Part shown: positions 42,742-52,388 of the stretch, one piece after another
Numbering within the stretch: position 1 is the first letter of the stretch
How the letters are laid out: each line of letters begins with the position of its first letter
Assembly (NCBI RefSeq): GCF_001261735.1
Contig: NZ_CVRP01000010.1
Location: forward strand, 248,001-312,000
Direction: 5' to 3'
Origin: Dysgonomonas sp. BGC7
GTDB taxonomy: Bacteria > Bacteroidota > Bacteroidia > Bacteroidales > Dysgonomonadaceae
Length of the DNA: 64,000 nt
Notes under the pieces: model-generated
Database searches by the model: none
What the model was told of the DNA's origin: nothing
Seen by the model: the letters and a program-made list of their open reading frames with translations, nothing else
Position numbers and translations under genes: made by a program

Positions 42742-45381
42742 ATGAATAATTTACAACAATCTTTGATGCACGACAATATCAAACTGTTGGGCAACATGTT
42801 GGGTAAAACCATAGGTGAAGCCAAAGGACAAGATATGGTTGCTCTAATAGAAACAATTCGTAGACTATCCAAAGCATCTCATTCAGGAGATATAGAAGCA
42901 CATAAATCTTTGGTAAAGACTCTCCAGAATTTAAGAGACGAAGAATTTTTACCGGTAGCCCGTTCCTTCAACCAATTTCTGAATCTTACAAATACTGCTG
43001 AACAATATAACAGTGTCTCGCCACATGCTCAAGGGGCAGAGAATCCTGTAAATTTTCCGGAAATATATCAGAAATTAAAAGCAGCTAAGCTAAGCGATGA
43101 AGATATAATAAAAGCAATAGAAAATATATCTATAGATTTAGTACTTACAGCCCACCCTACTGAGATAAACAGACGATCATTAATTAACAATTTGAATGAA
43201 GTAGATCACTGTCTGGCTTTGTTAGACCACGACGATCTAGCCGAATATCAAAAAGTACAGATACTAAGAAGACTCAAACAACTGATTACTCAATATTGGT
43301 ATACAGATGAGATTCGCCAAAAACGCCCTACCCCTAACGAGGAAGCGAAATGGGGATATGAGGTTGTAGAAAATAGCCTTTGGACAGCTGTTCCGGCGTA
43401 TATAAGGGAATTAGATGATCAAATAAAAAATGTATTGCCTTATAAATTACCTGTAGATACACGTCCTATACATTTTTCTTCGTGGATGGGAGGTGATCGT
43501 GATGGAAACCCGAATGTAACAGCAAAAATAACTCACGATGTTTTATTAGACAGCAGAAAAAGAGCTGCACGCCTATTCTTAGAAGATATAGAAGTTCTTG
43601 TTAAAGAACTTTCTATGGCTACATGCACCTCTGAATTCAGAAACTATATAAATGACTATGAGGTACAAGAGCCTTACCGGGAACTAATGAAAAGGCTTCG
43701 GGCTAAACTGAGAAAAACGATTGCATATCTCGATGAGAAAATTGAAGGAAGAAACCCTGAATGTACCGAAGATATATTAATCCATAATGAGCAGTTGTGG
43801 GAGCCTCTATACGAATGTTACAAGTCGTTAGTTGCTTGTAAAATGGAAAGTATAGCCGATGATAAGCTTTTAGATACTCTTCGTAGAATTCGCTGTTTTG
43901 GACTAACATTAACCCAGTTGGATGTTAGACAAGAAAGTACAATACATACAGAAGCTCTATCCGAAATAACCCGATATTTAGGTCTAGGCGATTATGAAAC
44001 ATGGTCGGAAGAAGACAAGCAGGCATTTTTAATAAAGGAACTTAATTCAAAACGGCCTCTTGTCCCTAACAATTGGCAGCCAAGTCCACAAACAAAAGAA
44101 GTGTTGGACACATGTAAAGTTATAGCTACAACTCCCGAAGGAGCTATTCCTACATATGTAATATCGATGACTCGCACTCCATCCGATATACTAGCCGTTT
44201 ATCTTTTATTGAAAGAAGCTGAATGCCCGTATATATTGCCGGTTACCCCATTATTTGAGACATTAAACGACTTAAATAATGCCGATAATATAATGCAGCA
44301 GCTTTTCAATATCAATTGGTATAAAGGCATTATCAAAAACAAGCAGATGATAATGATAGGCTATTCGGATTCGGCTAAAGATGCGGGTTCGTTAGCGGCA
44401 GGATGGGCTCAATATCATGCACAGGAAGCTCTGATAAAAACATGTCAGGATCAAGGTGTTGCCCTCACTCTGTTTCATGGTCGTGGTGGTACTGTCGGTC
44501 GTGGTGGTGGACCTGCTAAAGTAGCCTTATTTTCACAACCTCCGGGTTCGTTGAAAGGCGGTCTCAGAGTAACAGAACAAGGAGAAATGATCCGCTTCAA
44601 ACTCGGATTACCGGATTTGGCAATAAAAACTCTATCCTTGTATACTGATGCTATATTAGAGGCAAATCTACTTCCTCCTCCTGCACCAAAGCAAGAGTGG
44701 AGAGACTTGATGAATGAATTATCAGATATTTCATGCAAAATATATCAGGATATCGTCCGTCGCGATCCTGACTTTATTCCTTACTTCTATCAGGCAACTC
44801 CCGAAGCAGAACTGGCTCGTCTACCTTTGGGTTCGCGTCCGGCCAAGCGTCGCCCTAATGGAGGAGTAGAAAGTCTTCGTGCAATTCCTTGGATATTTGG
44901 ATGGACTCAAAACAGGCTGATGCTTCCAGCATGGCTAGGTGCAGGAGATGCACTCCAACAGGCGATTGACAACGGAAAGATGGATCTCTTAAAGGCAATG
45001 TATAGAGAATGGCCATTTTTTGGAACACGAATCAGCATGTTCGAAATGGTTTTTGCCAAAGCAGACTTACGAATATCTCAATACTATGACGAACGTTTGG
45101 TTGATGCCGAATTACAAAGATTAGGAAAAGAGCTAAGAAGTCAGTTAGAAAGTAACATAAATACAGTTCTAAGAATATCTCAAGATGAATATTTAATGGA
45201 AGGGTTACCTCAAGTTGCAGAGAATATAGCAATGCGAAATATTTATACCAACCCTTTAAACCTGTTACAGGTAGAACTTCTGCATCGTACACGACAGGAA
45301 GGTGAACATTCATCTGAGTTGGAATTGGCCCTAATGATAACTATTTCGGGTATCGCAGCAGGAATGCGAAACACAGGATAA
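42742..45381 (+). CDS. ppc: Phosphoenolpyruvate carboxylase
   Basis: An 879-residue cytosolic enzyme that carboxylates PEP to oxaloacetate with bicarbonate, an anaplerotic step. The catalytic His is in [14 protein letters not shown] at residue 138, the same number as in E. coli. Other active-site motifs are [30 protein letters not shown] and [17 protein letters not shown]. The C-terminus ends GMRNTG, as in the E. coli enzyme. The length is normal. It follows the PEPCK-like gene, possibly as a functional pair, with a stem-loop between. Confidence 0.97.
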   Translation: MNNLQQSLMHDNIKLLGNMLGKTIGEAKGQDMVALIETIRRLSKASHSGDIEAHKSLVKTLQNLRDEEFLPVARSFNQFLNLTNTAEQYNSVSPHAQGAENPVNFPEIYQKLKAAKLSDEDIIKAIENISIDLVLTAHPTEINRRSLINNLNEVDHCLALLDHDDLAEYQKVQILRRLKQLITQYWYTDEIRQKRPTPNEEAKWGYEVVENSLWTAVPAYIRELDDQIKNVLPYKLPVDTRPIHFSSWMGGDRDGNPNVTAKITHDVLLDSRKRAARLFLEDIEVLVKELSMATCTSEFRNYINDYEVQEPYRELMKRLRAKLRKTIAYLDEKIEGRNPECTEDILIHNEQLWEPLYECYKSLVACKMESIADDKLLDTLRRIRCFGLTLTQLDVRQESTIHTEALSEITRYLGLGDYETWSEEDKQAFLIKELNSKRPLVPNNWQPSPQTKEVLDTCKVIATTPEGAIPTYVISMTRTPSDILAVYLLLKEAECPYILPVTPLFETLNDLNNADNIMQQLFNINWYKGIIKNKQMIMIGYSDSAKDAGSLAAGWAQYHAQEALIKTCQDQGVALTLFHGRGGTVGRGGGPAKVALFSQPPGSLKGGLRVTEQGEMIRFKLGLPDLAIKTLSLYTDAILEANLLPPPAPKQEWRDLMNELSDISCKIYQDIVRRDPDFIPYFYQATPEAELARLPLGSRPAKRRPNGGVESLRAIPWIFGWTQNRLMLPAWLGAGDALQQAIDNGKMDLLKAMYREWPFFGTRISMFEMVFAKADLRISQYYDERLVDAELQRLGKELRSQLESNINTVLRISQDEYLMEGLPQVAENIAMRNIYTNPLNLLQVELLHRTRQEGEHSSELELALMITISGIAAGMRNTG

Positions 45382-45405
45382 TTATCAATTTGAAACATAG
45401 GAAAT

Positions 45406-45466
45406 AGAACATAAGAATCTAAAAGGTTTCTTAAATTCAGAGCCTATTACTAGATTCTTATGTTCT
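45406..45466. terminator. Long stem-loop between ppc and aroA
   Basis: AGAACATAAGAATCTA (45406-45421) and its exact complement (45451-45466) form a 16-bp stem around a 29-base loop. A weak TTT follows. It probably ends ppc transcription, though the large loop is unusual. Confidence 0.6.
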
Positions 45467-45503
45467 TTAATCTAAATTCGTAAGAATAAATTTACCCTTA
45501 ATT

Positions 45504-46727
45504 ATGCAATATAAAATAACAGGTCCGAAAGATATAAAATCGGCTATACAACTTCCTGCATCAAAAAGTATAAGTAACAGAGCTCTTATATTAAATGCTC
45601 TCAGCCATTCTTCGTTCGATATTAAAAACCTATCGGACTGCGATGACACCAATGTAATGGTAGATGCATTCAACTCAGGTAGCAATCTGATAGATGTAAA
45701 AGCAGCCGGGACTTCTATGCGCTTCCTTACTGCGCTACTGGCTATTACTCCGGGAGAATGGATTATTACCGGTACCGAACGTATGCAAGAGCGTCCTATT
45801 CATATTTTGGTAGATGCATTAGCATCTCTCGGAGCACATATCGAGTATATCGGAAAAATAGGCTTCCCTCCGCTGAAAATAAAAGGAACTTCTCTTGATG
45901 GAGGTGACATCTATCTGTCCGGAGACGTTAGTTCTCAGTTCATTTCGGCACTATTAATGATAGCGCCAACCATGAACAAGGGATTGACTATAAATCTGGA
46001 AGGAAATGTTATATCTATACCATATATAAAGCTAACGTTGGGAATGATGGCTCAATATGGAGTTAAAACCCACTGGGACGGAAAAGTAATAAAATTATAC
46101 CCAGAACAGTACAAGCCTATCCACTACATTGTAGAATCCGATTGGTCGGCGGCTTCATACTGGTACGAAATGGCTGCGCTTTCTGACAATACCCATATAG
46201 AACTAAAAGGACTGTTTAAAGATAGTATGCAGGGAGACTCGAAAGTTGCAGAATTGTTTCTCGATCTTGGTATTGGTACAGAATATACTGATGATGGTGT
46301 AATACTTACCAAGACGAACAGAAAGACAAAAAAGATGTTTCACAATTTTGTAAACGAACCGGATTTAGCTCAAACCTTTGCTGTCACTTGTTGCATGATG
46401 GGAATTCCTTTTATGTTTACTGGCTTACAAACACTGAAAATAAAAGAAACAGATCGTATAGAAGCTTTAAAACAAGAACTTAGGAAATTAGGATATGTGC
46501 TATATGACAGTGAAGATAGTATATTGGAATGGACAGGCGAACGCTGCGAAGCTATGCCGGATGCTGTAATAAAAACATATGAAGATCATCGTATGGCGAT
46601 GGCATTTGCTCCGGCGGCAATATGCCTGGATCATATAAACATAGCTACACCTAAAGTGGTTACGAAGTCTTATCCCCGTTTTTGGGACGACCTCAAACAT
46701 GTAGGTTTTAGTATAACAGGAGAATAG
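45504..46727 (+). CDS. aroA: 3-phosphoshikimate 1-carboxyvinyltransferase (EPSP synthase)
   Basis: A 407-residue shikimate-pathway enzyme that joins PEP to shikimate-3-phosphate. It has the substrate motifs LPASKSISNRALILNAL near the start, VKAAGTSMRFLTALLAI, SSQFISALLM and IKETDRIEALKQELRKLG. The PEP/glyphosate loop reads AAGTSMR where E. coli has GNAGTAMR; this Bacteroidota-type variant lacks the usual Asn. It is short for the family, which is usually about 425-440 residues. Convergent with era, its stop lies 5 bases from the era stop. Confidence 0.94.
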   Translation: MQYKITGPKDIKSAIQLPASKSISNRALILNALSHSSFDIKNLSDCDDTNVMVDAFNSGSNLIDVKAAGTSMRFLTALLAITPGEWIITGTERMQERPIHILVDALASLGAHIEYIGKIGFPPLKIKGTSLDGGDIYLSGDVSSQFISALLMIAPTMNKGLTINLEGNVISIPYIKLTLGMMAQYGVKTHWDGKVIKLYPEQYKPIHYIVESDWSAASYWYEMAALSDNTHIELKGLFKDSMQGDSKVAELFLDLGIGTEYTDDGVILTKTNRKTKKMFHNFVNEPDLAQTFAVTCCMMGIPFMFTGLQTLKIKETDRIEALKQELRKLGYVLYDSEDSILEWTGERCEAMPDAVIKTYEDHRMAMAFAPAAICLDHINIATPKVVTKSYPRFWDDLKHVGFSITGE

Positions 46728-46732
46728 AAGAA

Positions 46733-47614
46733 TCAGTCTAAACGATACCCGAATTGGCGAAGTATGTTATCCCTGCTTCGCCAATCTTTTTCTACCTTGA
46801 CGAATATCTCCATAAAGATTTTCTTATTGAAGAAGCGTTCAATATCTTTACGAGCCATAGTTGCAACTTTCTTCAGAGCTGCTCCTTTGTGCCCTATTAT
46901 TATTCCTTTCTGAGTATCGCGCTCGACAATGATAAGGGCACGTATATTGATTATATCTTTCTCCTCTTTAAATTCTTCTACAACAACTTCCACTGCATAC
47001 GGAACCTCTTTCTGATAATATAAAAGAATCTTCTCGCGAATAGTCTCAGTTACAAAGAATCGAGCAGGACGATCGGTCAGCGCATCTTTCTCGAAATAAG
47101 GAGGAGACTCTGGGATCAGGTCTAAGATCCTCTTTTTAATAATATCTATATTAAACTTATTCAATGCCGATATAGGATATATCTCGGCCTTAGGCAACAA
47201 GTCTTTCCACTTAGCAACCAACTCTTCCAGCTCCTTCTGATTAGTCTGATCTATTTTATTTATCAGTAGTAGCACAGGAGCATCTGCCTGCTGAACCTTT
47301 TGTAGAAATTCCTCATTCTTATCAGTTTTCTCTACCACATCGGTCATATATAATAAAACATCGGCATCGCTAAGTGCCGATTGAGAAAATCCCAACATAG
47401 ACTCCTGCAATTTGTAGTTTGGACGCAACACTCCCGGGGTATCAGAATATACGATCTGGTATTCCTCGGTGTTTACAATACCCAAAATTCTATGACGGGT
47501 AGTCTGAGCCTTTGATGTAATGATAGAGACTTTCTCTCCGACCAATAGATTCATCAAGGTTGATTTTCCTACATTTGGGTTTCCTACAATATTTACAAAT
47601 CCGGATTTATGCAT
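46733..47614 (-). CDS. era: GTPase Era
   Basis: A 293-residue essential GTPase that binds 16S rRNA and helps assemble the 30S subunit. The G domain has G1 NVGNPNVGKSTLMNLLVG-type sequence (GNPNVGKS, about 11-18), G3 DTPGVLRP and G4 NKIDQ. The C-terminal KH domain contains IIGHKGAALKKVATMARKDI. Length and order match the family. A promoter motif lies at 47647-47654. Confidence 0.97.
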   Translation of the reverse strand: MHKSGFVNIVGNPNVGKSTLMNLLVGEKVSIITSKAQTTRHRILGIVNTEEYQIVYSDTPGVLRPNYKLQESMLGFSQSALSDADVLLYMTDVVEKTDKNEEFLQKVQQADAPVLLLINKIDQTNQKELEELVAKWKDLLPKAEIYPISALNKFNIDIIKKRILDLIPESPPYFEKDALTDRPARFFVTETIREKILLYYQKEVPYAVEVVVEEFKEEKDIINIRALIIVERDTQKGIIIGHKGAALKKVATMARKDIERFFNKKIFMEIFVKVEKDWRSRDNILRQFGYRLD

Positions 47615-47646
47615 TCTATATTTTATCTATTATTATAATGAAAGAA

Positions 47647-47654
47647 CAAAAGTA
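47647..47654 (-). promoter_or_regulatory. era promoter -7 motif
   Basis: On the minus strand the bases read TACTTTTG, an exact TAnnTTTG match, 33 bases upstream of the era start. Confidence 0.55.
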
Positions 47655-47708
47655 CAAAAAGATTCAGTTAAAATGTAAAACATGAACAATTAACACTAGA
47701 ATATATTA

Positions 47709-47739
47709 TTGTTATTAGTCGAAGTTTTTATTATTTTTG
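47709..47739 (+). promoter_or_regulatory. Promoter of the L,D-transpeptidase gene
   Basis: TTG (47709-47711) and TATTTTTG (47732-47739) with 20 bases between them match the Bacteroidota promoter. The ATG follows 88 bases later. Confidence 0.65.
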
Positions 47740-47827
47740 CATCAGAAAAGAAATTTGATTTTCATTCTCAAAAAACACTTGCAAATATACACTCACTAAA
47801 CTTTTACCCTCTCTTTATATCTTATAT

Positions 47828-49582
47828 ATGAAACACATACCTTACAATCTGTATTTTTTATTTTTCATTCTTTCCTTTGTTATAATTTCGTGCAAAGATA
47901 AAAGTTCTCATAAAGTAAGTGAGTCGAACAAGAAAGAGGTGGTGAAATCTAAATTTGCGAGAAACTATCCGGACTTCGATCCTCAGATTTTCAGAAAATA
48001 CCTAAAAACCCATATTGTAGAAGATAGTATTGCTGCACCCTTTTATCAAGAAAACGAATTCTCTGCCATATGGGTACACGATACACTAGACACTAAAAAC
48101 CTATACACATATATAGACATTCTCGAACAAGTAGAAAAGCACGGTTTAACATCTGATTATTTTTCTGTTTCTAGAATAAAATCAATTACCGATTCTATAG
48201 ATTCAGGTGCATACTCTAACTATCCCGACACATTGTATTCAAAAATATATGAAGTAGAGCGCTTATCTACAGCTTCTTTAATTAAGTACGCTACAGGCAT
48301 GAAATATGGGTTTGTAAATCCTCACAAGCTTTTTGGAAAAAAATTGTACGATATTACACTACTCAGTGCAGACTCTGCGTTTTACACATCCTTATATTCT
48401 GAAATAAAGATAAACCCTATTGATGTAGCAACCCTATCTCACCCTACAGATAGTATATATCTACTATTGCAAAAAGAATATGAAATACTGAAAAGAGGAG
48501 AAGCGACTGATATAAAAAAAATAACATCGGGAAGCACAACATTTAAATTAGGAGACAAAAGTAAGTATATATCAGATATTGCCGAACGATTAATTATAAC
48601 AGGAGAATATACTCCAAATACAGAAACAAACGATAGCCTTCATAGCATCTTAGATGAAACATTATTGGATGCAATAAATACTTTCAGAAGAAAAAATTCA
48701 TATCTGGAAGAAAAAGAAGTTGGGAAACTTACAATAGATGCTCTTAACCAGCCTATTAGTTATTACACAAACAAGATAAGAGCTAATATGGAACGTTACC
48801 GGTGGAAGCGAGCCAAGCCGAAAGAGAATAAACATATAGAGGTTAATGTCGCTTCATTTATGTTGGAAGCAACACAGTCTGATAGCCTACCTTTAATATC
48901 TAGAGTATGTGTAGGTTCTGTAAGAAACAAAACACCTTTATTGGAAAGCAATATTTCTTATCTTAATCTAAATCCTATATGGAATGTACCTAAGAGTATT
49001 GCTCAAAACGAAGTTGCTGTGTTACAGAAGAAAGATCCGACCTATATAAAACGACACAACATGCGTTTGTTTAAAGGAGGAAAAGAAATTGATACTGAGT
49101 CTATTGATTGGAAAACAGTCAATCCTGCAAAATTCCCATATTTTATAAAGCAAGATCCCGGATATGGTAACTCTTTAGGACTGATTAAATTCATGTTCAA
49201 CAACGCGCATTCAGTATATTTACACGATACACCTAGTAAAGCTGCATTTGGACGAAAGATCAGAGCAATAAGCCATGGATGTGTAAGAGTTCAAAAACCT
49301 TTTGAGCTTGCATTCTTTTGTACATCTCCCTCTACCGACTTATACAAAGATCAACTATTATTTAGTGTAAAGAAAGAGCCTATCACTATCGAAGGAAAAA
49401 AGCTGTTAAAAGAGGATAGGTTAAAAAAGATATCGGATATAATAAACATCAAGCAGGATAAAAAAATATCATTATTTATCGACTACTATACAGTATTTAC
49501 GTATCAGAATGATAGTATGCTATATTATGCAGACGATGTATATGGATATGATGATTTAATTTTAAGAGAATTATCTATATAG
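47828..49582 (+). CDS. L,D-transpeptidase lipoprotein (YcbB-like)
   Basis: A 584-residue envelope enzyme that forms 3-3 cross-links in peptidoglycan or anchors proteins to it. The signal ends in a lipobox (VIISC, Cys22). A helical N-terminal scaffold domain holds the stretch AATLSHPTDSIYLLLQKEYE-like region near 200. The catalytic YkuD domain (about 330-500) carries SVYLHDTPSKAAFGRKIRAI and the nucleophile motif SHGCVRVQKP. This matches the large YcbB/LdtD class, with a split catalytic domain. It is monocistronic and divergent from era. The C-terminal 70 residues have no known motif. Confidence 0.9.
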   Translation: MKHIPYNLYFLFFILSFVIISCKDKSSHKVSESNKKEVVKSKFARNYPDFDPQIFRKYLKTHIVEDSIAAPFYQENEFSAIWVHDTLDTKNLYTYIDILEQVEKHGLTSDYFSVSRIKSITDSIDSGAYSNYPDTLYSKIYEVERLSTASLIKYATGMKYGFVNPHKLFGKKLYDITLLSADSAFYTSLYSEIKINPIDVATLSHPTDSIYLLLQKEYEILKRGEATDIKKITSGSTTFKLGDKSKYISDIAERLIITGEYTPNTETNDSLHSILDETLLDAINTFRRKNSYLEEKEVGKLTIDALNQPISYYTNKIRANMERYRWKRAKPKENKHIEVNVASFMLEATQSDSLPLISRVCVGSVRNKTPLLESNISYLNLNPIWNVPKSIAQNEVAVLQKKDPTYIKRHNMRLFKGGKEIDTESIDWKTVNPAKFPYFIKQDPGYGNSLGLIKFMFNNAHSVYLHDTPSKAAFGRKIRAISHGCVRVQKPFELAFFCTSPSTDLYKDQLLFSVKKEPITIEGKKLLKEDRLKKISDIINIKQDKKISLFIDYYTVFTYQNDSMLYYADDVYGYDDLILRELSI

Positions 49583-49671
49583 TAAGAAAAGATAGGATAT
49601 CGACCAAAAAGTGACAACCTCTTTTATTTGTATTTTATAATGAAACCTGATCTTATTAATGCAATTTTTAC

Positions 49672-49679
49672 TATTTTTG
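49672..49679 (+). promoter_or_regulatory. Promoter -7 motif of the phosphohexomutase gene
   Basis: TATTTTTG matches TAnnTTTG, 52 bases before the ATG at 49732. Confidence 0.55.
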
Positions 49680-49731
49680 TTTCTTACATTTATCAAGATC
49701 ATAAGACTATTAGAACAAAATAAGCAGGAAC

Positions 49732-51477
49732 ATGGAAAATAATGAATTATTATTGCAAGTAACAGCAAAGGCTAAAACATGGCTTTCGGACAAATATGAT
49801 GACGAAACCCGAAAACTGGTACAAGCATTATTAGACAAAGAAGATAAAACCGAGCTTATCGAAGCTTTTTATAAAGATCTTGAGTTTGGAACCGGAGGTT
49901 TACGCGGTATTATGGGCGTGGGTACCAACAGGGTTAACATATATACTATCGGAGGTGCTACTCAGGGACTAGCAAACTATTTGTTAAAAGAATTTTCTAC
50001 CTTAAAACAAATAAAAGTTGTTATTGGACACGATTGCCGTAATAACAGTAGAAAGTATGCAGAAATTTCAGCCGAAATCCTTTCTGCTAACGGAATAAAA
50101 GCTTATCTTTTCGAAGATCTTCGCCCTACTCCTGAGGTTTCGTATGCAATCAGAAAATTAGGATGTCAAAGCGGTATAATGATTACTGCATCTCACAACC
50201 CAAAAGCATATAATGGATACAAAGCATACTGGGAAGATGGTGCTCAAGTAATACCTCCTCACGATAAAAATATTATTGCCGAAGTAAACCGAGTAAATGT
50301 AGGTGATATCAAATTTAAAGGAAACAAAGAATTAATAGAGACTCTGACCAAAGAAATAGATGAATCATACATCAATGATCTGAAAACATTACAATTATCG
50401 CCAGACGCAGTAAAACGTCATGGAAGCATTGGCATTGTATATACTCCACTGCACGGCACAGGTTTCACTATTATACCACAAGCACTGAAAGCATGTGGAT
50501 TTAACAACATTATTAATGTACCCGAGCAGGATGTATTAAGTGGCGATTTCCCTACAGTAGTATCGCCTAACCCTGAAGATCCTGCCGCTATGGCTATGGC
50601 TGTAAAAAAAGGAGTAGAAACTAATGCCGAACTGGTATTTGCTACAGACCCCGATGCCGATCGTTTCGGTGCAGCTATAAGAAACGATAAAGGTGAGTTT
50701 ATTCTATTGAATGGCAATCAGACAATGCTTATTCTCATCTATTATATCATTACCCGCAAAAGAGAACTCGGACAGCTTACTGGCAAAGAATATACAGTTC
50801 GTACTATCGTAACCAGTGCTTTGACTCAGACTGTATCAGAGAAAAACGGAGTGGAAATGTTCGAATGCTATACAGGCTTCAAATGGATAGCATCTGTTAT
50901 GCGCGAACTGGAAGGAAAGCGCCAATATATAGGAGGCGGGGAAGAAAGTTATGGCTTCTTAGCCGAAGATTTTGTAAGAGATAAAGACTCTGTATCTGCT
51001 GCTATCCTATTTGGAGAAATTGCTGCATGGGCTAAAGATAATGGAAAAACTCTGTATGAAATGCTTCAGGACATCTATGTTGAATATGGCTTTTCGAAAG
51101 AAAAAGGCATTTCTGTTGTAAAAGAAGGACGTACAGGTGCTGAAGAAATAGAATCAATGATGAAGAACTTCAGAGAAAACCCTATTCAACAAATTGCAGG
51201 CTCAAAGGTGGTCTTAATAAAGGACTATGTTACCCTAAAAGCCAAAGACCTTGTATTGGAAGAAGAGTTTACTCTTGAAATGCCTACAACATCGAACGTA
51301 CTTCAATATTTTACAGAAGATGGCACCAAAGTATCCATTAGGCCATCGGGTACAGAGCCAAAAATAAAATTCTATATAGAAGTACACAGCAAACTAAAAT
51401 CGAGAGAAGAATATGATGTTGTAGATGCTGCTGCTGAAAAGAAAATAGAACAAGTTTGTAAAGATTTAGGTATCTAA
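49732..51477 (+). CDS. Phosphoglucomutase/phosphomannomutase (phosphohexomutase)
   Basis: A 581-residue alpha-D-phosphohexomutase that moves phosphate between C1 and C6 of glucose or mannose. The phosphoserine loop is ITASHNPKAYNGYKAYWEDG (Ser near residue 154). The Mg loop is DPDADRFGAAI. The sugar-binding segment is GGGEESYGFLAEDFVRDKDS, and the phosphate-binding loop RPSGTEPKIKFYIEV is near the C-terminus. The length fits the PgcA-type phosphoglucomutase of Firmicutes and Bacteroidota. Substrate preference (glucose or mannose) is not clear from sequence. An intrinsic terminator follows. Confidence 0.94.
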   Translation: MENNELLLQVTAKAKTWLSDKYDDETRKLVQALLDKEDKTELIEAFYKDLEFGTGGLRGIMGVGTNRVNIYTIGGATQGLANYLLKEFSTLKQIKVVIGHDCRNNSRKYAEISAEILSANGIKAYLFEDLRPTPEVSYAIRKLGCQSGIMITASHNPKAYNGYKAYWEDGAQVIPPHDKNIIAEVNRVNVGDIKFKGNKELIETLTKEIDESYINDLKTLQLSPDAVKRHGSIGIVYTPLHGTGFTIIPQALKACGFNNIINVPEQDVLSGDFPTVVSPNPEDPAAMAMAVKKGVETNAELVFATDPDADRFGAAIRNDKGEFILLNGNQTMLILIYYIITRKRELGQLTGKEYTVRTIVTSALTQTVSEKNGVEMFECYTGFKWIASVMRELEGKRQYIGGGEESYGFLAEDFVRDKDSVSAAILFGEIAAWAKDNGKTLYEMLQDIYVEYGFSKEKGISVVKEGRTGAEEIESMMKNFRENPIQQIAGSKVVLIKDYVTLKAKDLVLEEEFTLEMPTTSNVLQYFTEDGTKVSIRPSGTEPKIKFYIEVHSKLKSREEYDVVDAAAEKKIEQVCKDLGI

Positions 51478-51503
51478 AACAGTATAATATACTCGACAGA
51501 TAA

Positions 51504-51539
51504 AAGCCGGATTCATAATGAATCCGGCTTCTTTTTTTT
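51504..51539 (+). terminator. Terminator after the phosphohexomutase gene
   Basis: AAGCCGGATTC (51504-51514) pairs with GAATCCGGCTT (51520-51530) over 11 bases with a 5-base loop, followed by an 8-base T run. Confidence 0.93.
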
Positions 51540-51853
51540 ACAGAAATGAAACATTTTTTACAAAAAAAGTTGTTCCTTTACACTGATCTTTAGTTCTCCT
51601 TTAACGAGAGCTTTCTTAAAAGAACAGAGAACAAGACCCAAATAGACAAAAGGAAACAGATATATAATCGGTTTGAACTCTTTATTAAATTAAAGTATAA
51701 TGAGTAAAAATCATCCCAAAAGCAAAATGCAATTCATTATTTACAATAAACCTTCAATGTGTTTTTATCAAACAAATACAAACAAAATGAACGATCGTCC
51801 ACTACCTTGCGTAAAAAATGTTAATAAATAGAATTTAAATGATTCCCGGCAAC
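51540..51853. other. AT-rich gap before the efflux operon
   Basis: This 314-base stretch has no strong structure. A 43-codon plus-strand ORF (51700-51831) begins MSKNHPKSKM; it has no motif and may be chance. The marR promoter and operator lie just to its right. Confidence 0.4.
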
Positions 51854-51866
51854 ACTTATTATAAGT
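51854..51866 (+). promoter_or_regulatory. Candidate MarR operator
   Basis: ACTTATTATAAGT is a perfect 6-1-6 palindrome lying 8 bases upstream of the marR -7 motif, between the two promoter boxes. This is a natural place for autorepression by the adjacent MarR protein. Confidence 0.6.
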
Positions 51867-51874
51867 ACACTTAC

Positions 51875-51882
51875 TATATTTG
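51875..51882 (+). promoter_or_regulatory. marR-efflux operon promoter -7 motif
   Basis: TATATTTG matches TAnnTTTG, 23 bases before the marR ATG at 51906. It is the only promoter motif seen for the four-gene operon. Confidence 0.65.
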
Positions 51883-51905
51883 CATTCAAATTAAATAAAG
51901 AATAA

Positions 51906-52373
51906 ATGGATGTAAATTGCAACAAATTGGGTAATCCTTACGAAGATGTAGGGTATTTGATATGGCGGGTATCCAAATATTGGCATAGAGGTAAACATAA
52001 ACTACTAGACGAATTTGGACTTACTAGTGCCCAGTTGGAACTATTAGGAGCTATATATCATATGTCGAGACGAAATATGGAAGCAACACAAATTATTCTG
52101 TCGCAAGAAACAGATATAGATCCGATGACGACATCTACAATTCTCAGAAACCTACAGAGAAAAGGGTTAATCAGCAGACGCGAAAGTACAACTGATACAA
52201 GAGCCCGAATAGTAGAAGTAACAGAAGCTGGAGCCGAACTATTTGTAAAAGCGATATCAAAAGTAAAAGAAGGACAAGATGTATTATTCAAAAATATAGA
52301 TACAGAAGCATTAAAGATTCAGCTTCAAATTCTATTAGGAGAAATGGATAGATTGAGTAAAATCAGTAATTAA
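51906..52373 (+). CDS. MarR-family transcriptional regulator
   Basis: A 155-residue winged-helix repressor. The helix-turn-helix and wing lie at about residues 60-105 (DPMTTSTILRNLQRKGLISR, then RRESTTDTRARIVEVTEAG), and flanking helices form the dimer. The gene is first of a tight operon with an RND pump, so it most likely represses the pump and is released by a ligand. A palindrome in its own promoter fits autoregulation. The inducer is unknown. Confidence 0.92.
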   Translation: MDVNCNKLGNPYEDVGYLIWRVSKYWHRGKHKLLDEFGLTSAQLELLGAIYHMSRRNMEATQIILSQETDIDPMTTSTILRNLQRKGLISRRESTTDTRARIVEVTEAGAELFVKAISKVKEGQDVLFKNIDTEALKIQLQILLGEMDRLSKISN

Positions 52374-52388
52374 AAATAAATAAAGGAC

